A DNA stretch of 50,039 bases from CAVOKN01 sp963696505 (GCA_963696505.1 CAVOKN010000027.1:1-50039); one strand, 5' to 3'. Numbered from the stretch's first letter, positions 24,725-33,775 are shown. Notes: a model not told the origin generated them from the letters alone. Numbers and translations are program-made.

Positions 24725-25060
24725 ATGGCGGCTATCGAAGTAAGTGGCAAGACCTACGAAACCGACGAGGAAGGCTACCTGATCAACCTGGGCGAATGGA
24801 ACGAAGACGTCGCCAACTACATCGCTGGCACGGAAAACGTGAACATGTCCGAGCAGCACTGGGAAGTGGTCAATTTCCTGCGCGATTACTACAACGAGTT
24901 CCAGATCGCCCCCGCCGTTCGCGTGCTGACCAAGGCCATCGGCAAAAAGCTGGGCCCCGAGAAGGGCAACAGCCAGTACCTGTACGAGCTTTTCCCCTAC
25001 GGTCCCGCCAAGCAGGCGTGCAAGATCGCCGGCCTGCCCAAGCCGACCGGCTGCGTCTGA
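24725..25060 (+). CDS. dsrC: Sulfur carrier DsrC
   Basis: DsrC is the small sulfur carrier that brings persulfide to DsrAB and forms a trisulfide. The tail has both redox cysteines: Cys99 in KQACKIAG and Cys110 in PTGCV, ten residues apart. ETDEEGYLINLGEWNEDVANYIA and SEQHWEVVNFLRDYYNEF are the conserved core. Length is 111 residues. The start at 24725 follows TAAGGAGAAACAG, a strong site that fits a highly made protein. Compare the cysteine-free paralogue at 19225. Confidence 0.97.
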   Translation: MAAIEVSGKTYETDEEGYLINLGEWNEDVANYIAGTENVNMSEQHWEVVNFLRDYYNEFQIAPAVRVLTKAIGKKLGPEKGNSQYLYELFPYGPAKQACKIAGLPKPTGCV

Positions 25061-25073
25061 TCCAGCATTAGTC

Positions 25074-25124
25074 GGGCGCCGGCCCGCGTTCGTCACCGAC
25101 GAGCGCAGGAATCGGCCGGCGCCC
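25074..25124 (+). terminator. Strong hairpin after dsrC (attenuator or processing site)
   Basis: GGGCGCCGGCC (25074-25084) pairs perfectly with GGCCGGCGCCC (25114-25124), and the loop itself folds (CGTTCGTC/GACGAGCG with one wobble). Only a short CGTTTG follows, so termination would be partial. It would leave dsrABEFHC more abundant than dsrMKLJOP. Confidence 0.6.
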
Positions 25125-25153
25125 CGTTTGCCCTAACCTTTACTGGGTGCGCC

Positions 25154-25888
25154 ATGACGGTTGCATCGTTATTCTACGCCCTGCTGTTCTATGCCGCGAC
25201 CCTGATCCTGGTGGTCGGGCTGGGCTACAAGATCTACGATTTCGCGCGTACGCCTGCGCCCCTAAAGATTCCAACGACGCCGGCGCCGACCACGCGCACC
25301 GGAGTCGCGTTCCGCATGGCCCGCGAGGTCGTGCTGTTCGAAAGCCTGTTCAAGTCCAATCTGTGGATCTGGGCTTTCGGCTGGCTGTTCCACATGGGCC
25401 TGTTCCTGGTGCTGGCCCGGCACCTGCGCTATTTCACCGAGCCGGTATGGACCTGGGTCGCGCTGATCCAGCCCTTCGGCATCTATGCCGGCTTCGCCAT
25501 GGTGGCTGGCCTCGCCGGCCTGTGGGCGCGGCGTTTCCTGGTGGAGCGCATCAAGTACATCTCCACCCCGTCGGACCATCTGATGCTCGCCCTGCTGCTC
25601 GGCATCGGCGTCTCCGGGTTGTTCATGACGTTCCTCAGCCACACCGACATCGTCGGCGTGAAGGCCTTCTTCCTCGGCCTAATGCGCTTCGACTGGCAGC
25701 CGCTGCCGGAGCATCCGGGACTCTACGTGCACCTGTTCCTGGTGGCGCTGCTGATGATCGTGTTCCCCATCAGCAAGCTGGCCCACGTGCCGGGCGTGTT
25801 CTTCTCGCCCTCGCGCAACCAGGCCGACGACCCGCGCGAGCGGCGCCACCTGGCGCCCTGGGCCGCCGAGTTGGACGCCAAGAGCTGA
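25154..25888 (+). CDS. dsrM: DsrM, membrane cytochrome b subunit
   Basis: DsrM is the NarI-like dihaem b membrane subunit of DsrMKJOP, which exchanges electrons between DsrC and the quinone pool. Five hydrophobic helices are visible, including VASLFYALLFYAATLILVV, LFHMGLFLVLARHLRYF, LGIGVSGLFMTFLSHTDI and LFLVALLMIVFPISKLAHV. Histidines in HMGLFLVLARHLRY, FLSHTD and KLAHVPGVFF are haem ligand candidates. Length 244 residues. Confidence 0.94.
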   Translation: MTVASLFYALLFYAATLILVVGLGYKIYDFARTPAPLKIPTTPAPTTRTGVAFRMAREVVLFESLFKSNLWIWAFGWLFHMGLFLVLARHLRYFTEPVWTWVALIQPFGIYAGFAMVAGLAGLWARRFLVERIKYISTPSDHLMLALLLGIGVSGLFMTFLSHTDIVGVKAFFLGLMRFDWQPLPEHPGLYVHLFLVALLMIVFPISKLAHVPGVFFSPSRNQADDPRERRHLAPWAAELDAKS

Positions 25889-25950
25889 TGCGTTCTTGCG
25901 CGGCATCGGCGACCGAAACAGTGACCGAATACTAGAGTCGAGGAACGAAC

Positions 25951-27483
25951 GTGGCCGGACCCGAAGTCAAAGCACCGCCGCTCAGGGAATTCTCCGAGAT
26001 CCCCGCATTGCTGCCGGGATCGATGGAGAAATCCAAGCCATACGTCGCCAGCGACAAGATCAACAGCGCGATCGGCTTTCCGGGCGAACTCACCGAGGGC
26101 TGGGAGGGCCGCGCCATCGGCCGCATGGGCGAACTGCTCAAGCGCTACCGCTCGCTCAAGGTCTATCTGGAGTCCTGCGTGCATTGCGGCGCCTGCACCG
26201 ACAAGTGCCACTACTTCCTCGGCACCGGCGACCCGAAGAACATGCCGGTGGCCCGCCAGGATCTGATGCGTTCGGTCTATCGCCGCTACTTCACCCTGCC
26301 GGGCAAGATCTTCCCGAAGCTGGTCGGCGCGCGCGATATGACCAGGGAAGTGCTTGACGAGTGGTACCTCTACTACAACCAGTGCTCCGAGTGCCGCCGC
26401 TGCTCCGTCTTCTGCCCCTATGGCATCGATACCGCCGAGATCACCATGGCGGGGCGCGAAATCATGGATTCTGTGGGCCTGGGCCAGAAGTACTCGAACG
26501 AGATCATCGGCAAGGTACACCGCATCGGCAACAACCTCGGCCTGCCCGGCCCGGCGCTGGAGGACACGCTCCTGGGCCTGGAGGAAGACGTCAAGGAGGA
26601 AACCGGCGCCGACGTGCGCTATCCACTCGACGAAAAGGGGGCCGAAGTGCTGCTGGTAACTCCTTCCGCCGACTTCTTCGCCGAGCCCCACGTCGAGAGC
26701 CTGATCGGCTACGGCAAAGTGTTCCATGCTTCAGGCATAAGCTGGACGCTGTCCAGCCACGCCTCCGAAGCCGGCAACTTCGGCATGTTCATCGGCAACT
26801 ACGACCAGTTGCGCAAGATCGCCATGCGCATCCGCGAGGCGGCGCTGGATCTGGGCGTCAAGCGCATCATCGTCGGCGAGTGCGGCCACGCCTGGCGCGT
26901 CGCCTACAGTTTCTGGAACACGCTGGCGGGGATCGGCGCCGGCGCCAAGGATCCCTTCGCCATAGAACTGCAGAACCAGCTCGACCTGCGCTATCCGCAG
27001 CCGATGCACATCTGCGAATTCACCCATGACCTGATCCAGCGCGGCGCGCTGACCCTGGACAAGGAAGCCAACGATCATCGCATCGTCACCTACCACGACT
27101 CCTGCAACGTCGCCCGCGCCTCGCGCATGGGTGCACGCCCCGGCGGCCAGTTCGACATCCCGCGCGACATCATCCGCGCAGTGGCCAACAACTTTGTCGA
27201 AATGGATCCCGACACCACCCGCGAGCGCACCTTCTGCTGTGGCGGCGGCGGCGGCCTGCTGACCGACGAGCTGCTGGATCTGCGGGTCAAAGGCGCGCTG
27301 CCGCGCATGGAAGCGTTTAAGAAGGTGGCGGACGGCGCCAAGGTCAATTTCATGGCAACGATCTGCGCCATCTGCAAGGCGCAGTTCACCAAGGTACTGC
27401 CCTACTACGGTTACAAGATGAGCATGGTGGGCGGGGTGCATCAACTGGTCAGCACCGCGATCCGGCTCGGTCCCAAGCAATAA
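25951..27483 (+). CDS. dsrK: DsrK, HdrD-like iron-sulfur subunit
   Basis: DsrK faces the cytoplasm and is the proposed site for DsrC trisulfide/disulfide chemistry. It starts with GTG at 25951 after AGGAACGAAC. Two 4Fe-4S motifs are present, CVHCGACTDKCHYFLG and CSECRRCSVFCPYGID. The CCG-domain cysteines of heterodisulfide reductase follow in ECGHAWR, HDSCNVAR, FCCGGGGGLL and ICAICKAQ. Length 510 residues is normal. It follows dsrM and precedes dsrL. Confidence 0.95.
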   Translation: MAGPEVKAPPLREFSEIPALLPGSMEKSKPYVASDKINSAIGFPGELTEGWEGRAIGRMGELLKRYRSLKVYLESCVHCGACTDKCHYFLGTGDPKNMPVARQDLMRSVYRRYFTLPGKIFPKLVGARDMTREVLDEWYLYYNQCSECRRCSVFCPYGIDTAEITMAGREIMDSVGLGQKYSNEIIGKVHRIGNNLGLPGPALEDTLLGLEEDVKEETGADVRYPLDEKGAEVLLVTPSADFFAEPHVESLIGYGKVFHASGISWTLSSHASEAGNFGMFIGNYDQLRKIAMRIREAALDLGVKRIIVGECGHAWRVAYSFWNTLAGIGAGAKDPFAIELQNQLDLRYPQPMHICEFTHDLIQRGALTLDKEANDHRIVTYHDSCNVARASRMGARPGGQFDIPRDIIRAVANNFVEMDPDTTRERTFCCGGGGGLLTDELLDLRVKGALPRMEAFKKVADGAKVNFMATICAICKAQFTKVLPYYGYKMSMVGGVHQLVSTAIRLGPKQ

Positions 27484-27510
27484 AGATCCAATCTATCGGT
27501 GGAGACAGAC

Positions 27511-29484
27511 ATGACGGCACACACAGAGGACACCAACACCCAATTGACGTTCCGTCGCTACAAGGACGGCGACACCAAGTGGAAGCGCTATCAGGACGTC
27601 ATCTTCCAGGCCAGCTACACCCACAAATGCCCGACCTACATCCAGTCCACACCCCCCTGCCAGGGTAGCTGCCCGGCGGGCGAGGACATCCGCGGCTACC
27701 TGGCGATCGTGCGCCAGACCGAAAAGCCGCCCTTGGGCAAGGACGGCAAACCGATCATGCCGTGGCAGGAGTACGCCTGGCGCCGCCTGACCAAGGCCAA
27801 TCCCTTCCCCTCGGTGATGGGCCGCGTCTGCCCCGCACCCTGTGAATCCGGCTGCAACCGCAACGAGGTCGAGGACCACGTCGGCATCAACTCGGTCGAG
27901 CACTTCCTCGGCGAGTACGCCATCGCCAACAACCTCAAGTTCGAGGCGCCGACCGAGAAGAGCGGCAAGAAAGTGGCGGTCATCGGCGGCGGTCCTGCCG
28001 GCCTGTCCGCCGCCTACCACCTGACCCTCAAGGGCCACGACGTCACCATCTTCGACGAGCATGAGTTCCTCGGCGGCATGATGCGCTACGGCATCCCCGG
28101 CTTCCGCACGCCGCGGGAAGTGCTCGACGCCGAGATCCAGCGCATTCTCGACCTGGGCGTGCAGGCGCGCATGAAGACCCGCATCGGCAGCGATGTCACC
28201 ATGGAGCAGATCCGCGCCGAGTTCGACGCCGTGTTCCTGGGCATGGGCGCCCAGGCCGGCCGCGCACTGCCGGTGCCCGACGCCGAGGCGCCCAACGTCG
28301 TCACCGCCACCGCCTTCCTCAAGGCCTTCAACGACGGGCGCATGCGCTACGTCGGAAAGCGCGTGGTGGTCATCGGCGGCGGCGACACCTCGATCGACGT
28401 CGCCACCGTCGCGCGCCGTCTCGGCCATATCCAGTCCGACCACCCGGTCGACTTCCCCGAGCGCGCCATCGCCGGCCACATGGCTCACGACGTTGCCGGC
28501 ATCTCCGCCCGCCAGGGCGCCGAGGTGACGCTGACTTCGGTGTTCAACATCGACAAGATGCAGGCCAACAAGCACGAGATCGAGCAGGCGCAGGCGGAAG
28601 GCATCCACATTCGCGGCGGTCTGTCGCCGATTGGCGTGGTCAAGGGCGCCGACGGCCGTGCCACCGCGTTGCGCGTCGCCGAGTGTGAGGCCAAGTTCGT
28701 CGGCGGCAAGCTGGAGATCAAGGTCAAGGAAGGAACGGAGCAGGACATTCCGGCCGACCTGATCGTCTCGGCGATCGGCCAGGCGGTCGATTTCACCGGT
28801 CTGGAAGAGTTCAACAACGGCCGCGGCATGATATCCACGGACAAGAATTACCAGGTCGCGGGCAAGCCCGGCGTGTTTGCCGGCGGCGACATCCTGCGCC
28901 CGCATCTGCTGACCACCGCCATCGGGCACGGCGCCATCGCCGCCGACGGCATCGACCATGTGCTGCGCGACCAGGATCTCGAAAAGCGGCCCAAGATCGA
29001 CGTGCACTTCTTCGATCTTCAACGCAAGATGATCGAGAAGGGCCTCACGGTGAAGGAAGTGCACGAGCCGATTCGCGGCACCAGCAACACCAATGTCGCC
29101 GTGCACAACTTCGAGAACCGTTCCGACCGCTACGTCATACCGCATGACGAGCTTTTCCTCGGCCACTTCAACTTCACGGAACGTCTGAAGCGCAAGGTGA
29201 TCACGTTGAGCGCCGAGACTGCCTTGGGCAACTTCCAGGAGCGCATCGAGCCCCTGGACGAGAAGCAGGCGATCGCCGAAGGCAAGCGCTGCATGAGCTG
29301 CGGCATGTGCTTCGAATGCGACAACTGTGTCGTCTACTGCCCGCAGACCGCCGTGTTCCGCGTCAAGAAGACCGAATCCACTCTCGGCCGCTACGTGGAC
29401 ACCGACTACGACAAGTGCATCGGCTGCCACATCTGCCACGACGTCTGCCCCACCGGCTACATCCAAATGGGCCTTGGCGAGTGA
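27511..29484 (+). CDS. dsrL: DsrL, NAD(P)-linked iron-sulfur flavoprotein
   Basis: DsrL resembles glutamate synthase small subunits and acts as NAD(P)(H):acceptor oxidoreductase with DsrAB. N-terminal cysteines lie in STPPCQGSCPAGEDIRGYL and CPAPCESGCNRNEVED. The FAD site is VAVIGGGPAGLSAAYHL, the NAD(P) site VVVIGGGDTSIDVATVARRL, and the C-terminal ferredoxin has CMSCGMCFECDNCVVYCP and CIGCHICHDVCPTGY. I chose the ATG at 27511 over an in-frame GTG at 27499, since GGTGGAGAC precedes it. Length 657 residues. DsrL is essential for the oxidative pathway in Allochromatium. Confidence 0.96.
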   Translation: MTAHTEDTNTQLTFRRYKDGDTKWKRYQDVIFQASYTHKCPTYIQSTPPCQGSCPAGEDIRGYLAIVRQTEKPPLGKDGKPIMPWQEYAWRRLTKANPFPSVMGRVCPAPCESGCNRNEVEDHVGINSVEHFLGEYAIANNLKFEAPTEKSGKKVAVIGGGPAGLSAAYHLTLKGHDVTIFDEHEFLGGMMRYGIPGFRTPREVLDAEIQRILDLGVQARMKTRIGSDVTMEQIRAEFDAVFLGMGAQAGRALPVPDAEAPNVVTATAFLKAFNDGRMRYVGKRVVVIGGGDTSIDVATVARRLGHIQSDHPVDFPERAIAGHMAHDVAGISARQGAEVTLTSVFNIDKMQANKHEIEQAQAEGIHIRGGLSPIGVVKGADGRATALRVAECEAKFVGGKLEIKVKEGTEQDIPADLIVSAIGQAVDFTGLEEFNNGRGMISTDKNYQVAGKPGVFAGGDILRPHLLTTAIGHGAIAADGIDHVLRDQDLEKRPKIDVHFFDLQRKMIEKGLTVKEVHEPIRGTSNTNVAVHNFENRSDRYVIPHDELFLGHFNFTERLKRKVITLSAETALGNFQERIEPLDEKQAIAEGKRCMSCGMCFECDNCVVYCPQTAVFRVKKTESTLGRYVDTDYDKCIGCHICHDVCPTGYIQMGLGE

Positions 29485-29515
29485 CAGGATTCAGGATCTG
29501 GGATTCAGGGAACAC

Positions 29516-29908
29516 ATGATGTCTCGCCTGCTTGCAGTCTTCGGCGCCCTGGTGCTGGCCATCGGGCTGGCCCACGGCGCCGACGCCGGGCGCACGCCCA
29601 AGCCCGCCATCGTCATCGAGAAGGGCGAGAAGTGCGTGGCGCCCGCCGAGGAAATGCGGCGCGAGCACATGAACATGCTCAAGCACCACCGCGACAAGAC
29701 GGTGCACCAGGGGATACGCACGCCGCAGCACAGCCTCAAGGGCTGCGTCGACTGCCACGCCAACAGCAAGACGGGTTCGGTGATCGGCAGCCCCGATCAC
29801 TTCTGCCAGGGTTGCCACGAGTACGCCGCCGTCAGCCTGGACTGCTTCGAGTGCCACTCCACCAAGCGTCAGGGCGGCAACAGCGTGGCCAGCGGGAACA
29901 AGCCATGA
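29516..29908 (+). CDS. dsrJ: DsrJ, periplasmic trihaem cytochrome c
   Basis: Three haem c motifs are present: CVDCH, CQGCH and CFECH. A signal sequence (LLAVFGALVLAIGLAHGADA) precedes them and is likely retained as an anchor, as in the Allochromatium protein. Two adjacent ATGs at 29516 and 29519 are possible starts. Upstream, ATTCAGG occurs twice in the dsrL-dsrJ gap. The stop overlaps the dsrO start (ATGA). Length 130 residues. Confidence 0.94.
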   Translation: MMSRLLAVFGALVLAIGLAHGADAGRTPKPAIVIEKGEKCVAPAEEMRREHMNMLKHHRDKTVHQGIRTPQHSLKGCVDCHANSKTGSVIGSPDHFCQGCHEYAAVSLDCFECHSTKRQGGNSVASGNKP

Positions 29909-30654
29909 GCGAGCAAGAACAGAAGACACCGTCGCGCCGCCAGTTCATCGGGGCGTCGATCGCCGGACTGGCGACCCTCGGTCTCGTCCCCGGCATCCGG
30001 CTGATCGAACTGGGCAACGCCAAGCCGCCGGAGCAGCCGGTTTCCAACACCAATCGCTGGGGCCTACTGATCGACACCAACAAGTGCGTCAGCGGCTGCA
30101 ATTCCTGCGTCACCGCCTGCAACGTCGAGAACGGCATCGTCCAGACCGGCCGCCCCGCCACCGACGCGCAGTGGATCCGCAAGGCCGAACTGAAGGACAA
30201 GCGCAGCGGCGCCACCCACCAGTTGCCGCTGATGTGCCAGCACTGCGAGGATCCGCCCTGCGTTGACGTCTGCCCCACCGGCGCCTCGTTCAAGCGCGCC
30301 GATGGCATCGTGCTGGTGGACAAGCACATCTGCATCGGCTGCCGCTACTGCATGATGGCCTGCCCCTACAAGGCGCGCTCCTTCATCCACGAACCGCTCA
30401 CCGAGCAGAAGCCCCACGCGCCACGGGGCAAAGGTTGTGTGGAGTCCTGCACCCTTTGCGTGCACCGCATCGACGAGGGCAAACGTTCCACCGCCTGCTC
30501 CGATGCCTGCGCCGCGGCGGGCCACAACGCCATCGTGTTCGGCGACCTGAACGATCCCGGCAGCGAGATCGCCAAGCAGGTGAAGACCTTCTCCACGATC
30601 CAGTTGCGCGCCGACCTCAGGCTCAATACCGGCGTGCGCTACCAGGGAATCTGA
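29905..30654 (+). CDS. dsrO: DsrO, periplasmic ferredoxin-type subunit
   Basis: DsrO is a TAT-exported iron-sulfur protein (signal SRRQFIGASIAG) that links DsrJ with the membrane subunit DsrP. Four 4Fe-4S sites are supported: CVSGCNSCVTACN, CQHCEDPPCVDVCPTGA, CIGCRYCMMACPYKAR and CVESCTLCVHRIDEG. Length 249 residues. It overlaps dsrJ by four bases and precedes dsrP by six. Confidence 0.95.
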   Translation: MSEQEQKTPSRRQFIGASIAGLATLGLVPGIRLIELGNAKPPEQPVSNTNRWGLLIDTNKCVSGCNSCVTACNVENGIVQTGRPATDAQWIRKAELKDKRSGATHQLPLMCQHCEDPPCVDVCPTGASFKRADGIVLVDKHICIGCRYCMMACPYKARSFIHEPLTEQKPHAPRGKGCVESCTLCVHRIDEGKRSTACSDACAAAGHNAIVFGDLNDPGSEIAKQVKTFSTIQLRADLRLNTGVRYQGI

Positions 30655-30660
30655 TCCGCC

Positions 30661-31866
30661 ATGCTATACGAACGCTTCCACCGGCTCGAAGAACGCTTCT
30701 TCTACGCCCTGGTTCTGGCCGGCGGCCTGCTGGTCTCCCTCGGCCTGCTGGCGGCGCGCTACATGGAGCACAACGGCCACATCGTCACCGGCATGAGCAA
30801 CCAGGTGGTGTGGGGCACGCCTCACATCTTCGCCATCTTCATGATCGTCGCCGCCTCCGGCGTGCTCAACGTCGCGTCGATCGGATCAGTATTCGGCAAG
30901 ACCATCTACAAGGCACGCGCGCCGCTGTCGGCGCTCATGTCCGTCGCCCTGCTGGCGGGCGGCCTCTCGGTTCTGCTGCTCGATCTCGGACGCCCCGAGC
31001 GGCTGCTCGTGGCGGTAACGACCTACAACTTCAAGTCGATCTTCGCCTGGAACATCTTCCTTTACACGGGGCTGTTCGCAATCGTCGGCGTCTATCTGTG
31101 GACGCTGATGGAGCGGCGTATGAACCGCTTTTCCAAGCCGGCGGGCTTCGTCGCCTTCGTCTGGCGCATCATCCTCACCACCGGTACCGGCTCGATCTTC
31201 GGCTTTCTGGTGGCGCGCCAGGCCTACAACTCGGCGCTGATGGCCCCGATGTTCATCGTCATGTCTTTCGGCTGGGGCCTGGCGCTGTTCTGCATCGTGC
31301 AGTCCGCGATGTTCTCGTGGAACAACATCGAGCTGCATCCCGACATCCTGCGCCGCATGAAGAACCTGCTCGGCATCTTCCTCCTGGGCACGCTGTACTT
31401 CGTCGCCGTATCCCACGTCACCAACCTGTACTTCGCCAAGCAGCTCGACTTCGAGCGTTTCATCCTGGTCGATGGCGGCGTCTATCCCTTCCTGTTCTGG
31501 GTCGGCTACGTGCTGGTCGGTACCGCCATACCGCTGTTCCTGATCCACCATCCGACGCTGGGCAAGCGCTGCGATGCGGTGATCGTCGCTTCCTTCCTTG
31601 TGCTGGTGGGCGCCTTCGCGCTGCTCTACGTGCTGATCATCGGCGGTCAGGCCTTCCCGCTGGAAATCTTCCCGGGCATGGAGGTGAGCAGTAGCTTCCT
31701 CGACGGCAAGGTCGATCCCTACAGCCCCAGCGTTCCCGAGATTTTCCTCGGCATCGGCGGCCTGGGTGTCGCCTTCCTCATCATCTCGATCGGCGTCCGC
31801 GTGCTGCACTTCATGCCCGAGGACGACTTCAGCCAGCTCCAGGGTGCGACCAACATCACCGACTGA
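30661..31866 (+). CDS. dsrP: DsrP, NrfD-like membrane quinone-interacting subunit
   Basis: DsrP is an NrfD-family membrane protein with about ten helices that interacts with quinone. Typical segments are FFYALVLAGGLLVSLGLL, TPHIFAIFMIVAASGVLNVA, LMSVALLAGGLSVLLLDLGRPE and FLVLVGAFALLYVLIIGGQ. The last helix leads to RVLHFMPEDDF. Length 401 residues is the usual size. It is the last gene of the membrane-complex block; a 101-base gap with hairpins separates it from dsrN. Confidence 0.94.
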   Translation: MLYERFHRLEERFFYALVLAGGLLVSLGLLAARYMEHNGHIVTGMSNQVVWGTPHIFAIFMIVAASGVLNVASIGSVFGKTIYKARAPLSALMSVALLAGGLSVLLLDLGRPERLLVAVTTYNFKSIFAWNIFLYTGLFAIVGVYLWTLMERRMNRFSKPAGFVAFVWRIILTTGTGSIFGFLVARQAYNSALMAPMFIVMSFGWGLALFCIVQSAMFSWNNIELHPDILRRMKNLLGIFLLGTLYFVAVSHVTNLYFAKQLDFERFILVDGGVYPFLFWVGYVLVGTAIPLFLIHHPTLGKRCDAVIVASFLVLVGAFALLYVLIIGGQAFPLEIFPGMEVSSSFLDGKVDPYSPSVPEIFLGIGGLGVAFLIISIGVRVLHFMPEDDFSQLQGATNITD

Positions 31867-31908
31867 AGCGGGCTTCGCGAACCGGGAGCCCGGCGGCGCC
31901 GCGGCCCC

Positions 31909-31952
31909 ACGGATGACCTGAGGCAGTCAGGCCCCGAAAGTAAGGGGCCACG
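31909..31952 (+). promoter_or_regulatory. Paired hairpins in the dsrN leader
   Basis: CCTGA-GGCAG-TCAGG (about 31917-31931) is followed by GGCCCC-GAAAGTAA-GGGGCC (about 31930-31949), sharing the GG pair. Both lie 20-50 bases before the dsrN ATG. I do not recognise a known riboswitch, and the conserved B12-box is absent. Confidence 0.4.
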
Positions 31953-31967
31953 GCACGGGCAGTGCGC

Positions 31968-33404
31968 ATGCACCAGTTCCTCATCTCGGCGGCCCATAAG
32001 TCTTCCGGCAAGACCACGCTCAGCATCGGTCTTGCCGCCGCCCTGCGCGCCCGCGGTCTCGCGGTGCAGACCTTCAAGAAGGGGCCGGACTACATCGATC
32101 CGCTGTGGCTGGGCCTGGCGTCCGGCCGTCCCTGCCACAACCTCGACTTCTTCCTCTCGCCCCACGACGAAATCGTGGCCCAGTACGCGCGCCATTGCGC
32201 AGCGGCCGACGTCGGTCTGGTGGAGGGGAATAAGGGGCTGTACGACGGCCTGGCGCTGGACGGCGCCAACAGCAACGCGGCGCTGTCGCACCTGCTGAAG
32301 CTTCCGGTGCTGCTCGTTCTCGATGCCCGCGGCATGACGCGCGGCATCGCGCCGTTGATCCTCGGTTACCAGGCCTTCGACTGCAAGATCCGCATCGCCG
32401 GCGTGATTCTCAACCGCCTCGGCGGCAGCCGCCACGAGGCCAAGCTGCGGGCAGTGATCGAGCATTACACCGATGTGGACGTGGTGGGCGCGGTGGCCGA
32501 GGACCCGGACATGGGCCTCATCGAGCGCCATCTCGGGCTGATGCCCGCCAACGAGAGCAAGGTTGCGGCCGAACGTATCGCGGCCATCGTCGGGCGGGTC
32601 GCGGCCCAGGTGGACATCGACCGCCTGCTGGAAATCACCCGCTCCGAGGCCCTCGCCGCCCCTGCCCCGCTGCCCGAGTCCCACACCGGGTTGCCGCGAA
32701 TCAAACTGGCGGTGGCCCAGGACGCCGCCTTCGGCTTCTACTACGCGGACGACATGGAAGCGCTGCGTCGCGCCGGCGCCAACGTGATGCCCTTCGACAC
32801 GCTGCACGACCCCCGCCTGCCGCCGGCCGACGCGCTATTCATCGGCGGTGGCTTCCCCGAGTGCGCGATGGATCGGCTCGCGGCCAACGTCTCGCTGCGC
32901 GAGGACATCCGCACTCGCATCGAAGCCGGCATGCCGGCCTATGCCGAATGCGGCGGACTGATGTACCTGGCGCGCAGCCTCACCTGGAAGGGCGAGACGC
33001 GGCCCATGGTAGGCGTCATCCCGGCCGACATCGTGATGCACGATAAGCCCGTCGGCCGCGGCTACGTCAAGCTCGCCCCGACCGCCGAACACCCCTGGCC
33101 CGGCGAGCCGGCGGAAATCCGCTGCCACGAGTTCCACTATTCGAGCATCGAGAACCTGCCCGACGACACCCGTTTCGCCTACAAGGTGCTGCGCGGCCAC
33201 GGCGCCGACGGTACGCGCGATGGCATCGTCCATCGCAAGCTTCTGGCTTCCTACAGCCACCTGCGCTGCATCGCGGGACACGACTGGGCGCAGCATTTCG
33301 TCGATTTCGCTCGCCGCTGCATCGCCGGTCAGCAGCCCCCAGCAGATGCGGCCCCCTCCCCCACGCTCGGGCGCGTCACGGCGCCTGACCATGCATCGGC
33401 CTGA
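31968..33404 (+). CDS. dsrN: DsrN, cobyrinate a,c-diamide synthase-like sirohaem amidase
   Basis: DsrN amidates sirohaem to make the sirohaem amide cofactor of DsrAB. The N-terminal half has an ATPase P-loop AAHKSSGKTTLSIGLAAALR, LVEGNKGLYDG and IRIAGVILNRLGGSRHE. The glutaminase half carries IGGGFPECAMDRLAAN, and the nucleophile Cys in MPAYAECGGLMYLAR. The His in KLLASYSHLRC is the expected partner. I chose the ATG at 31968; an upstream GTG at 31962 is possible. Length 478 residues. Confidence 0.93.
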   Translation: MHQFLISAAHKSSGKTTLSIGLAAALRARGLAVQTFKKGPDYIDPLWLGLASGRPCHNLDFFLSPHDEIVAQYARHCAAADVGLVEGNKGLYDGLALDGANSNAALSHLLKLPVLLVLDARGMTRGIAPLILGYQAFDCKIRIAGVILNRLGGSRHEAKLRAVIEHYTDVDVVGAVAEDPDMGLIERHLGLMPANESKVAAERIAAIVGRVAAQVDIDRLLEITRSEALAAPAPLPESHTGLPRIKLAVAQDAAFGFYYADDMEALRRAGANVMPFDTLHDPRLPPADALFIGGGFPECAMDRLAANVSLREDIRTRIEAGMPAYAECGGLMYLARSLTWKGETRPMVGVIPADIVMHDKPVGRGYVKLAPTAEHPWPGEPAEIRCHEFHYSSIENLPDDTRFAYKVLRGHGADGTRDGIVHRKLLASYSHLRCIAGHDWAQHFVDFARRCIAGQQPPADAAPSPTLGRVTAPDHASA

Positions 33405-33427
33405 GCCCCGTAACTGGAGACAAGAAA

Positions 33428-33775
33428 ATGTTCACTCTCACCCCGGCAGCGGCCGCACAGATACTGCGTTCGGTGGAACATCATGGCAGCGCCTCGGGCC
33501 TGCGTGTCGCCGCGAAGCGCGATGCCAGCGGCGCCATCGTCTACGGCATGGGCTTCGACGACGAGCGCGACAACGACGAAGTGCTGAACTGCGAGGGCAT
33601 TTCGGTGCTGATCGCGCCCCCCAGCCGCGATCTGCTCGACGGTGCGACCCTCGACTTCGTCGAGTTGGGCGCAGGCGAATTCCAGTTCATCTTCATTAAC
33701 CCCCACGATCAGGAGCCACCCCAGGACAAGCCGCGGGGTGGTTGCGGCAGCGGGGGATGCGGGAGTTGCGGCTAA
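33428..33775 (+). CDS. dsrR: DsrR, IscA-like protein with a Cys-rich tail
   Basis: The A-type scaffold fold is visible: FTLTPAAAAQILRSVEHHG, SGLRVAAKRDASGAIVYGMGF and ISVLIAPPSRDLLDGATLDFVE. The IscA cysteines at the usual positions are not all present, as in Allochromatium DsrR, where the protein is said to act on dsr expression after transcription. Here the C-terminus ends in GGCGSGGCGSCG, with Cys106, Cys111 and Cys114, which could bind metal or a cluster. The start follows CTGGAGACAAGAAA. Confidence 0.85.
   Translation: MFTLTPAAAAQILRSVEHHGSASGLRVAAKRDASGAIVYGMGFDDERDNDEVLNCEGISVLIAPPSRDLLDGATLDFVELGAGEFQFIFINPHDQEPPQDKPRGGCGSGGCGSCG

Noticed and set aside
27493..29466. Antisense open frame opposite dsrL (657 codons)
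   Set aside because: Shadow of dsrL: no recognisable motif, no ribosome site, composition typical of the reverse frame.
29484..29516. ATTCAGG direct repeats between dsrL and dsrJ as a regulator site
   Set aside because: Such short GATTCAGG/GATTCGGG repeats are common in intergenic DNA of this type and here lie inside an operon without other promoter signals.
31867..31967. Cobalamin riboswitch before dsrN
   Set aside because: The leader has hairpins, but the conserved B12-box and the known core are missing, and 100 bases is too short for a full cobalamin aptamer.
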